DNA of 64,000 nucleotides from Metridium senile. Lineage: Eukaryota; Cnidaria; Anthozoa; Actiniaria; Metridiidae. The DNA lies in the NCBI GenBank assembly GCA_949775045.1, contig OX459110.1:12495741-12559740 (forward strand). Direction: 5' to 3'. The notes beneath the pieces are model-generated. The model searched no databases. It saw nothing but the letters and a program-made list of their open reading frames with translations, and had not been told where the DNA came from. Of this stretch, positions 55,945 through 64,000 are shown piece after piece. The position numbers were made by a program, and so were the translations under genes. Numbering within the stretch: the first letter of the stretch is position 1; each line of letters starts with the position of its first letter.

Positions 55945-56685
55945 CTAGCGGTAGTTCGCTCCACAACATCGGAACTCATCGAAATTAAAATGTGCGACAA
56001 CCGTTGTTCTACAAATAGATCTACACAATAGATAGGAAAACAAAAAAGGTAATAAAAAAAGTTCCAGTACTCCAAAGAATCTATTTTCCGGCAAAACAAG
56101 AAAATGAGATACCAAAAAAATAATATGGTATAAAATAACAGGTTTAAGTTGAAAGAGCTCCATAGAAAAACCATCAACAACAACTAAGAATGCGCAGTTT
56201 TCAAGGAGATGAAAGTCAACTGTCAAGTTAATCAATTTGTATTTGCAGAGAACATGATTTCAACGTGTTTTTTTTTTAATTCAGGCTGAAAACTTGCAAT
56301 AATACAGTAGTAATTGTACATTAAAAATACATGTTTTTAAAAATTGCGAAATTTTTCATAGAAACCAGGCCTCGTGCGTGCAAAAAAACTCGTGAATAAA
56401 AACGATATCAAACTCTTGACTTGTAGTGATTTCTATGTAGTACACAGTTGACATTAGATGAAGGGGCAATACAATATATGCAATTTATAATCTTTAATTT
56501 TAACTAAATCAACTCGAAACTAAAATTCAAAAGTCTATTTCAATGTTCACAAGTGTGGAATACTACAAAAGGTGAAAATAAAAAAATGGTTTTCCTCTAT
56601 CAGCTAAAACTCGTCGCGAAATAGTACTTGGCTTTTTTTACATTACTGAGAGGACTGAGAAATGGTCTGCAAATTTGTTGATCGA
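55945..56685. other. No recognised feature
   Basis: AT-rich chance frames only. Confidence 0.45.
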
Positions 56686-56689
56686 ATGC

Positions 56690-57270
56690 AAATCCAACAA
56701 AATTGCAGACGACCTTTTCAATTGAAATTTTGTTCGTTCCGTTTTCGAAACAGACGCCTTGTCAAATGATCCGATAAAACTATGTGTCCATCCAGACGAT
56801 TTATCCGTCATCTAGCAATTTAACAAAATATCAGACGACTTTTTCATCTCAAATTTTGCCCTTTCCGTTTTCACACCAAACGACTTGTTCGCCTCAAGAC
56901 AATTTGTCCGTCCAGACGATTAGTCCGTCTTCTTTATGAACAATACAACATTATCAGACGACTTTTTTGTCTCAAATTGTGTTCATCCCGTTTTCACACC
57001 AGACGACTTGTCCGTCATAACCAGACGATCTTTCCGTCTTCTATGAACGACTATACAAAATCAGAAGACTATTTCGTGTGTTCGTCCCGTTTTCACACCA
57101 GACGACTTGTTCACCATAAGACGATTTGACCGTCCAGACGATCTTTCCGTTTTCTATGAACAACTCCACAAAATCAGACTACTTTTTCGTCTCAAATTGA
57201 GTTCGTCCCGGTTTCACACCAGACGACTTGTTCGCGAGAAGAAGATTTACCTGTCCAGACGATTTTTGTG
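56690..57270. repeat. ~115-bp tandem repeat, about five copies
   Basis: Built on TCAGACGACTTTTTCGTCTC, CCCGTTTTCACACCAGACGA, CTTGT(C/T)C and GTCCAGACGAT(C/T)T(T/G)TCCGTC. AGACGA-like words recur at a finer ~20-bp scale within each unit. Confidence 0.85.
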
Positions 57271-57274
57271 AAAA

Positions 57275-57850
57275 CGGCTAATGATACAGAAAGCGAATTT
57301 GTATAAAACAATAAAACCACATGCAGTATATTTTCACTAATAATCACAATCAAATATTCATTATTGACTTACGGCTAGAGTGTCAATTCTCGTGCTCCAC
57401 TTCCAATCGTTATCTGGCACGAGTTATTTGGTTGACAAGCTGCATTTACACACAAGGGAAGATCGCATCGATGTCTGACGAACATGCAAATCTAAAAAAC
57501 AAATACATGTTTTTAACCTTTATAATTCAAGAGATTTCCGCTCCACGATGTGCGGTGTTCATTGATAATCGTTTATTTCGATTTATGAGTAGTGTCGGCG
57601 AGTGTTGATCTCAAGAATCACGTATGAATCTAAAAGCCAATTTTGAGATTATAAGTAATTTGTGAGTGTAATCTTTATTTCTAGTGCAACAGTTGTATTG
57701 TTGTTGTTGATGATGAGTGTTAATTATATTGTATAATTAATGATACTATTGTTCTTGATATTGTAATTTATATTTATTAATATTATATATATTTTAAGTT
57801 TGAAATGACTTGTTTTATTTATTTTTTTCTTCTTTTGTGATAACATTGTA
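57275..57850. other. No recognised feature
   Basis: A 95-codon frame at 57321-57608 has no features I can use. Confidence 0.4.
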
Positions 57851-57852
57851 CA

Positions 57853-57885
<33 letters not shown>
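57853..57885. repeat. (AAT)n microsatellite
   Basis: About 11 AAT units followed by AATATTTATTTTACGAAAC, possibly a SINE-type tail. Confidence 0.85.
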
Positions 57886-57886
<1 letters not shown>

Positions 57887-58211
57887 TTCAATAATAATAT
57901 TTATTTTACGAAACACTTTATCCTAGGATAATTTTCAAGTGACTCTCAAATAAGATTTACAATACAACTTATATAAATATAAATACAATACTATACAGAT
58001 ATAAAAAGGTACGAAGTACTATATAACAGACGAATTGATAACTGATCATAATATATATAAATTGATCGAACGACGAACCTTTATTAAAATAATATTTTTC
58101 TATATCATTTTCATTCCTATTTTTTCCTATTTGTCAATTAAAACAAAAAATGTAATAAATAAAATGTAATAAATATAATTTTTCATTTTTTGATGAAAAA
58201 AAAAGAAAAAG

Positions 58212-58219
58212 AAAAAAAA
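58212..58219 (-). terminator. Pol III terminator of the tRNA gene
   Basis: Eight T residues on the minus strand beginning two bases after the mature 3' end (58221). Confidence 0.85.
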
Positions 58220-58220
58220 G

Positions 58221-58294
58221 CACCCTGGGTGGGACTCGAACCCACAACCTTTGAATTAGAAGTCCAATGCGCTAATCCATTGCGCCACCAGGGC
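58221..58294 (-). tRNA. tRNA-Arg (anticodon UCU), no intron
   Basis: Folds as a complete 74-nt cloverleaf on the minus strand. Acceptor GCCCTGG pairs with CCAGGGT (first pair G-U). D stem GCGC/GCGC. Anticodon stem TTGGA/TTCAA with loop CTTCTAA gives anticodon TCT for AGA codons. T stem GTGGG/CCCAC with loop TTCGAGT. Internal Pol III boxes are intact (A box TGGCGCAATGGATTAGCG-type, B box GGTTCGAGTCC) and a T8 terminator follows. CCA is not encoded, as expected for a eukaryotic nuclear gene. It looks functional and is the clearest RNA gene in the window. Confidence 0.97.
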
Positions 58295-58299
58295 TAATA

Positions 58300-59445
58300 G
58301 ATAAAATTAGTCGAAATTTCTAGTTTTGTACCAGTTTATTAGTTCTATTATTATTAAAATGTAAGAATAATATTATCTATGCTTTTAAAGTGTTTGTTTC
58401 TTCGGAAACTAAATATTGATATAATAAATTGTTTTGAATCCGTTTTACAGGCTTTGAGACTAAATTTTAAAACGGAAAATAACGGACTTTTGTAAACAAT
58501 TCGCTATTTTCCCGTACGACGATATAGTGCTTCAGAAACCAAAACAAACAGATAGAAAAGACGATAAAACAGTAATTTTTTTAGAAATATCCGTTATCGG
58601 CCAAAACTCATTTTAATGTCCAATATCAGTCATAAATTTGATGTTCTGTAAAAGGCTATAGTTTCATAGAAACTCAGTATAAAGTTGCACAAAGTTTCAA
58701 CTGGCTGTTTTTTCATGCAATATTTTCCTGTGGATTTTGAGCAAAATTTAAGTTATATTTCAAAAATAAAATTGTCATCAGTTGCTTCCAATTAAAATTC
58801 TACATGTGCTTTTAGCAGTAGACGTTGTTTTGCAAAATAACATATATTCTTGACGTGGTTTATAAATGTTATATTTTATTCTCGTGTGTTTACAAAACAT
58901 TAAAATTTGTGTGATCTTCAAAAAGATGCCGTCGATTTGGAAAATCAACTTTCACTGGATCATTTTTTTTCTAAAAAATTCATTGCACATGTTAATATAG
59001 TACTGAGTATTTAAATATCAAAGCCTTAGCTGTTTTGAAAACGGATAATATTGTTTGTGTTAATGTAATGATAACATCAACAGTTATATTTGATTCTCAG
59101 TGTCGAGAAAACAGTTCTTCATTAAAAAGCTGTAATAAAACTAACCTGGAAAATGTACCTAAATAATGTATGTTGTGCAAAGCAATTTACAACTTTTATA
59201 GTACTAGTATTAAAATGTGGTAAAACAAAATTCGGATACTTATATTATGCTATCCTACACGGTTTTATATATTATCTTCGTGAAAGCAAATTTTTGTCCT
59301 GATATTGTTGACTTCATCTTTTGAAAACCGGGATAAAAACAACACTGTTTTTGTGGTATTTCATAAGCTGTGTCATTGATACCCTATCAAAAACACTCCA
59401 GGTATTTTTTAGGATTTTTTTTTTTTTACTCTTGAGTACCGCTTC
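58300..59445. other. No recognised feature
   Basis: AT-rich, no tandem or inverted repeat noticed. Confidence 0.5.
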
Positions 59446-59447
59446 CC

Positions 59448-59449
<2 letters not shown>

Positions 59450-59483
<34 letters not shown>
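59450..59483. repeat. (C)34 run
   Basis: Preceded by a T-run at 59415-59428. The length may be unreliable in assembly. Confidence 0.9.
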
Positions 59484-59485
<2 letters not shown>

Positions 59486-59589
59486 GAGAAATCAGAAAAG
59501 GATATGATGAATGAATCCTGAATAAATAAAACATTTACATTTAATTCATATTGAAATGTAGGAAGAATGATAGAAAAACATCAAAGATA

Positions 59590-60110
59590 GTATCAGAAAA
59601 GGATACAATGAATGAATGAATGAATAAATCATATCTTAAGCGTGAAGAGGGATATTTACATATTGAAATGTATGAAGAATGATAGAAAAAAAAATCAAAG
59701 ATCGGTATGTACAAAGATTGGAGCCGGAGAAATCAGAGAAAGATACAATGAATTAATAAATAAATAAATCATATCTTAAGAAAGAAGGAAAAGAAGGAAA
59801 CTGAGAGAAACGAAGGAGAGAACGAACGAACGAATGGATGGATGAATGAGGATGTATATTTGAGTGGATGGATGATTAATGTATGAACGACTGAATGAAT
59901 AAATGAATGAATGAATGAATGAATGAATGAATGGATGGATGAATAAATGAATGGATGAATGGATGGATGGATGGATGGATGGATGGATGGATGGATGGAT
60001 GGATGGATGGATGGATGGATTAATAAATGAATGATTGACTGAATGAATGAATGAATGAATGAAGGAATGCATGAACCGAATGAATGAATGAATGAATGAA
60101 TGAATGAAAA
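59590..60110. repeat. (GAAT)n/(GGAT)n microsatellite
   Basis: ATGA/GAAT units with a pure (ATGG)n core at 59960-60018. Mirror of the ATTC tract type at 23690. A ~130-bp GAAGAATGATAGAAAAA unit is duplicated just left of it (59560 and 59672). Confidence 0.92.
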
Positions 60111-60389
60111 GTTGAATAAAGGTAAGAAATATAGGAATGATGACATGAGTCCACAAATAAGATTCATAAAGGAAGGATCAGACCAAAAAATAGAATGACA
60201 GGACAAATATACCACACAAAAAAATGAAAAAATTCTAAGCGGAAATATCAGTGCCTCCTGGAAATATTAAAAAAAGAAAATTAGTCGAAAGACACGCGGA
60301 AGAGAAAATTAAGTAATAAAAGCGACGAGAGGAAAAATGGAAAAGTATGTGGGAAAAAAAATAAAAACATATAATAATTCAAAATAAAT

Positions 60390-60516
60390 GGAAACTAGCG
60401 AGTGACTAGTATAGGCTGCGTCGGTGAGTTGATATAAACGATAGGTAATAGAATAAAATTTGTAACACCGTAACTTTACTTACGTTTCGAACTTTAGCCC
60501 TTCGTTGGAGTAAAAT
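60390..60516 (+). mobile_element. R1 copy 5
   Basis: GGAAACTAGCGAGTGACTAG ... ATAAACGATAGGTAATAGAA ... GTAACACCGTAACTTTACTT, ACGTTTCGAACTTTAGCCCT, TCGTTGGAGT. The AAAAATGTTGACTT block is deleted. Confidence 0.8.
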
Positions 60517-60519
60517 AAA

Positions 60520-60830
60520 TAATAATTTATAAGAGTAATAATTCAAAGAACGACAAAAGAAGCCAATGAATAATCGAAATAAGAAAGACATAAGTGGAAA
60601 AAAATGTCAAAAAATGTAAAACATTGAAATACAAAGATAAAATACAAACGAGAAAAATACAAAATATAACTAAAAAAAATGAGAAAACTGAGAAACAAAA
60701 TAAAATGCCAAAAGCCTACATGACAAAATGTTAAAAACAAATATACAAAATATAAATTAAAAAAAATGCAAAATGCGTAAAAATGCGTAAAGATTTCGAT
60801 AAAATATTTCCCTAAGAGCAGCTCTTGTAC
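60520..60830. other. A-rich stretch without a gene
   Basis: AAAATG/AAAATAC words predominate. Confidence 0.45.
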
Positions 60831-60896
60831 CTTCAATAGCTTTCAAGTCCTTCTTGTATATATTATCCCAGTTAAGCGTGATTGCGGCAACCTTGC
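60831..60896 (-). CDS. Candidate 66-nt phase 1-1 exon, unassigned
   Basis: On the minus strand, acceptor GACCTACAG at 60897 and donor GAAG/GTACAAG at 60830 bound a 66-nt open block encoding KVAAITLNWDNIYKKDLKAI + E, markedly protein-like against its A-rich neighbours. Entry and exit phases are both 1, so it could be skipped or duplicated without frameshift. If the donor is not used, the frame continues GTRAALREIFYR before a stop. I do not recognise the family and have not found neighbouring exons; it could be a relic. Confidence 0.33.
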
Positions 60897-61153
60897 CTGT
60901 AGGTCAGTTTACTTTAAATACAGCGAAAGACTGTATTATTCCACTTGGTAATTACCAAACATAATCCTTATCTTACCGATAAACACTTTAAGACAAGCAC
61001 ATCCTGATAAATATTATGGTTTAGATTTGCGAGTGTTTGTATCCGTGTTTTAGTATAGATCGCGATGGTCGGTTCCGCAGTTGATATCAGCAGTGAGCCA
61101 ATGTGTCGATATTTTTGTGTTAGTTACTTATTTGTATCTATCAGCTGCCGGAT

Positions 61154-61435
61154 TTCATTTATGCAGGCAATTTATGAAATACCTGAAGCTTTGGTTTATG
61201 AATATAAAATGCAGTAACTGTCGTGCACCGGATATTTCAGGGTCTGAATGGGGTGTTAACTGTTAACTGAGAAACGGCTAAAAAATTAACTGAGAATTCC
61301 GTGTCTTTTTAGGATAACTGTTAGCTGTTATTTCTTTGTTTTTGATTAATAAATTTGAAAATAGATATTTCTTTGTTTTTAATTTAACTGATATATGAGA
61401 AATTTGCTAAAATTTGGCTGTTAACTGATATTGGG

Positions 61436-61468
<33 letters not shown>

Positions 61469-61830
61469 AGTAGCTGAGTGCAAACAGTTTTCATCCGTGA
61501 AATATATATTAGAGTTCAAACAATGACCCTGATATTTGGTTTATGGGAACCGGCTGATTATTATTTCTACGATACTGATGATGATGGTCATAACAATGAT
61601 GAAATTTATGTTATACCTTAAGCTTTGGTTTATGAATATAAAATGCAGTAAACGTGGATATTCGCGCGGTTTATGGGCATCTGATTATCATTTCTACGAT
61701 GTGATGATGGTGATGATGGTCATAACGTACCGTGGTGAAATTTATGAAAAGCCTTTGGTTTATGAACATCAACAATGTATAAATGATAATCAAATTACCA
61801 TAAACCAAATATACGAAGCATGTAAGTTCG
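61154..61830 (+). pseudogene. Tandemly duplicated exon-like unit, partly broken
   Basis: Three related blocks. 61162-61213 follows the acceptor TTTATGCAG and reads AIYEIPEALVYEYKMQ then stop. 61527-61650 reads GLWEPADYYFYDTDDDGHNN, DEIYVIP, stop, ALVYEYKMQ. 61666-61825 carries the same order with a frameshift (ASDYHFYD ... EIYEKPLVYEHQQ, QITINQIYEAC) and ends at a good donor CAT/GTAAGT. The tyrosine words (IYEIP, VYEY, DYYFY) could be signalling-tail motifs, but internal stops and frameshifts mean most copies are dead. A C32 run (61437-61468) separates copies 1 and 2. Family unknown; chance open DNA within a repeat is the alternative. Confidence 0.3.
61437..61468. repeat. (C)32 run
   Basis: Uninterrupted, following ATTGGGA. 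Confidence 0.9.
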
Positions 61831-61899
61831 CTTGATATTGTTTAGCCATTTTTGGCCTTGCACGATATTTTTTTCAGGACCGAGACTTGATATTATCAT

Positions 61900-62215
61900 C
61901 ACAATCACTATCACCATCATAATCACTAGTATTATTAGCATCAGCATCATCAAAATACATCAGCATATGATAACCATGCATGATCACCATGGTTATGACC
62001 ATTATCACCCTCGTGCATGGTTATGGTGATTATGATGAGGATGGTGGTGATGATTTTGATGTTGATAGTATAAGTGATAATGATGGTGATTATGATTATG
62101 ATGATGTTGATGAGGTACCGGTGATGCTGATGATACTGGTGATACTGATGGTGATGATGTTGATAGTACTAGTCATAATGATGGTGATGGTCATAGGTGA
62201 TGATGATGATTATAG
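61900..62215. repeat. (GAT/ATC)n microsatellite inside the element
   Basis: ATCATC triplets to about 61990, then GATGGT/GATGAT triplets, the strand switch lying near CATGATCACCATGG. Confidence 0.8.
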
Positions 62216-62239
62216 TATATTTAAGAAATGAAATACGTC

Positions 62240-62495
62240 TTCTGTGTTTTCACGCGCTAATGAAAACCGAGATGCGTTTGGGAGAATTCGAGAGCAGATC
62301 AGTCCAAACACGAGACGAAAATTCATTTCTTAAATATACTATAATCATCATCATTAACATATTGTCGTAATCAGAATCACCGTTGCATTTCATGGAAAAT
62401 GACCAATAAGGGCGCGCGAAAGATAAAAACAACGAAAAAACTGACAGTTGAATGAGCGCGCGCGCTTGAAAATGGCGTTGGTGTGTTTCATGCTC
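62240..62495 (-). repeat. Dispersed repeat, inverted partner of 4250-4490
   Basis: CGTCTTCTGTGTTTTCACGC, ACCGAGATGCGTTTGGGAGA and CAAACACGAGACG to CGCGCTTGAAAATGGCG. Inverted AGTATATTTAAGAAATGAA arms surround part of it (62213-62231, 62323-62341). Confidence 0.65.
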
Positions 62496-62709
62496 TCATG
62501 AAACACGGGTTGTTGACCAATCAACGCGCGCGTACTATACCAATTATTTTATCAAAACAGGATCGAAGATGATAACACTGATAAATATTATGAATACTAT
62601 GAAAAATGTGATCTAATGCTAATGCTGAATCCCCCCAAAATATCGTGCAAGGTCTCGGTCCTGAAAAAAATATCGTGCAAGGCCAAAAATGGCAAAACAA
62701 TATCGGACG

Positions 62710-62935
62710 AACTTATAAAAAAATATCTTGCCACACTTGAGGGAGGAAAAGAAATATTGAGCAAGCTTAGAATCAGCCAACGCCCCATCAAATATCAAGT
62801 ATCAATATTAATTCATTTTCCAAAAAGTCAAGTTAAAGGTATTTTATAAAAAAATATCGTTCATCAATTGAGGAAAATATATATTGAGCAAGCTTAGAAT
62901 CAGCCCACGCCCCCATCAAATATCAAATGGTCCAT
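62710..62935. repeat. Tandem duplication, ~138-bp spacing
   Basis: TTGAGCAAGCTTAGAATCAG, CC(A/C)ACGCCCC..ATCAAATATCAA near 62757 and 62883. Confidence 0.75.
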
Positions 62936-62957
62936 CCCTAAATCATTTTCAAAAAAT

Positions 62958-63087
62958 GGAAACTAGCGAGTAAACTAGTATATAGGCTACGTCGGTGTTT
63001 GATTTAAACGATAGGTAAGAGAATGACATTTGTAACTACGTAAAAAATGTTAACTTCGCTTTACTGACGTTTCGAGCTTTAGCCCTT
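62958..63087 (+). mobile_element. R1 copy 6
   Basis: GGAAACTAGCGAGTAAACTA ... GCTACGTCGGTGTTTGAT ... AAACGATAGGTAAGAGAATG ... ACGTTTCGAGCTTTAGCCCT, then TATCATT instead of TCGTCGGAGT. Confidence 0.8.
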
Positions 63088-63089
63088 AT

Positions 63090-63400
63090 CATTTTCCAAA
63101 TAGTCAAGTTTACCTGTGAAATGGTAATTTGGTTATATACATATCACATCTAGTTTACTATTCAGTTAACACTACACTTAGCAAATATAAGCTAAATTGG
63201 CTTAAGGCAGGTCAAATTGACTTTTCTAATTCGTATTGTTTATTCGGCTGTCTCTTATTTGAGAAAAAGTGCCTTATTTGTCTTGTCCTGTTTTTGCACT
63301 TGTACTGGTCGTTGCTTTAAAACTTGACGGACATGCAAGTGTAAACATAAACGTCAACTACATATGTTCCTAATTTTAATTATCTCAAGGAAATGGTAAA
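63090..63400. other. No recognised feature
   Basis: Nothing supported. Confidence 0.45.
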
Positions 63401-63605
63401 AGTAAAATAAAGCTATAAACTATAAAAAGGAGATAATAATATGTTGCTTGTGTTTTTTTGCATGTGGGCTTAAAAAAAACACCCACTCAAACAAATGGTT
63501 AAAATGAGGCTATTAACTATGAAATGAAGATACAGTCTGCTTGTGTTTTTTTTTCTCGTGCATGTAAATATAATCAGTAAAAAAAGAAACCCACTCAAAA
63601 AATAA
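63400..63605. repeat. Diverged tandem duplication, ~115-bp spacing
   Basis: GCTAT.AACTATAAA, TTGCTTGTGTTTTTTTG, GCATGT and AAACCCACTCAAA-type words occur twice. Confidence 0.6.
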
Positions 63606-63744
63606 AAATTAATTAAAAAAGATCAACATTTAAATACCAAACGTTGTCCAAATGTCTTTCATAGGCGGAAATGAATCCCTATATTTCGAGAAACAAAACT
63701 TTGTTGGCTATTGTAAGTCTCAACAATACCCGTGAACTCGTTGT

Positions 63745-64000
63745 TAATCAAGCTTACAAAATTGCTCTATACAAAAATGGTATTGATTTGGCATTTATGG
63801 AAATGTTTTATTTGTTCCTGGGTAATTTTGGGCTGTCACTCTTCACTTAATTAACTTGTTGGTTGCACATAAACAACGTTACATTATGATTGGAATTAAC
63901 ATAGACATGGCACGTGCACGCCGTTTATCAAGCTTTTAAAAATTGCTCCATTCAAAAGTCTGTGGTATAGATTTGGGAATTAAAGAAATGCTTATTTGTT
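63745..64000. repeat. Tandem repeat, ~180-bp period, cut by the window edge
   Basis: AATCAAGCTTACAAAATTGC ... GATTTGGCATTTATGGAAAT, GTTTTATTTGTT is repeated as TATCAAGCTTTTAAAAATTG ... ATGCTTATTTGTT at the right end. Confidence 0.65.

Larger units (their letters stand above)
61833..62706. mobile_element. ~870-bp DNA transposon-like element with ~56-bp inverted ends
   Basis: Left GATATTGTTTAGCCATTTTT, GGCCTTGCACGATATTTT, TTTCAGGACCGAGACTT; right exact complement apart from two or three sites. The interior holds a (GAT)n tract (about 61900-62215) and the repeat at 62240-62495. No transposase frame. Confidence 0.75.

Noticed and set aside
55688..56235. Frames of 76-96 codons
   Set aside because: One lies inside the palindromic MITE at 55656-55939, the others in AT-rich flank; no support.
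59769..60215. 148- and 126-codon Ser/His/Ile-rich frames
   Set aside because: Translated GAAT/GGAT microsatellite.

Overview
The window is nuclear DNA of an animal. Genes on both strands are split by GT-AG introns, there is an intronless rhodopsin-type receptor and a Pol III tRNA gene, and the AT-rich background is packed with short palindromic DNA transposons (MITEs), a tRNA-derived SINE, satellites and microsatellites. The mix of MITE families (TAGCCTGCG hairpins with 8-bp target duplications, CAGTGGAACCCCG elements, the GGCCGGTTGTACGAAGCCTG palindrome) most suggests an anthozoan cnidarian such as a sea anemone or coral. That assignment is inference from repeat style, not proof.

Genes. The left 4.8 kb holds two head-to-tail aldo-keto reductase genes on the minus strand. 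The upstream one (4728 to 1395, six exons, 288 codons) is complete, with its D-Y-K-H active site and a poly(A) signal. The second (737 to 35) has two exons and runs off the left edge. At 7.25-7.57 kb a TATA box is followed by a first coding exon with a signal peptide; later exons are uncertain (7763, or 8919 and 9306). A 348-residue class A GPCR lies on the minus strand at 11640-12686. A 74-nt tRNA-Arg(UCU) lies on the minus strand at 58221-58294. Three weaker exon-like stretches without a full gene model lie at 22846-23103 (minus), 60831-60896 (minus) and 61154-61830 (plus, tandemly duplicated and decaying).

Repeats make up most of the rest. Two very long inverted repeats stand out: 19136-21467, whose arms contain 21-bp minisatellites (foldback architecture), and 36727-38744, with roughly 800-bp arms flanked by TTAA. 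At least five palindromic families share CACC ends next to TATA. A dispersed element (six copies) shares its end with the monomer of two ~70-bp satellite arrays (5.1-5.8 and 25.3-26.2 kb). One DNA transposon (47799-48656) carries 15 essentially identical 44-bp units. At 27356-27695 a Tc1-like element sits exactly in the terminal TA of an older 8-bp-TSD hairpin element.

I see no operon, CRISPR array, phage or obvious virus. No new gene system is evident. The most distinctive content is transposon and satellite architecture plus a few unassigned exon candidates. Most large stretches between the listed features hold no gene I can support.
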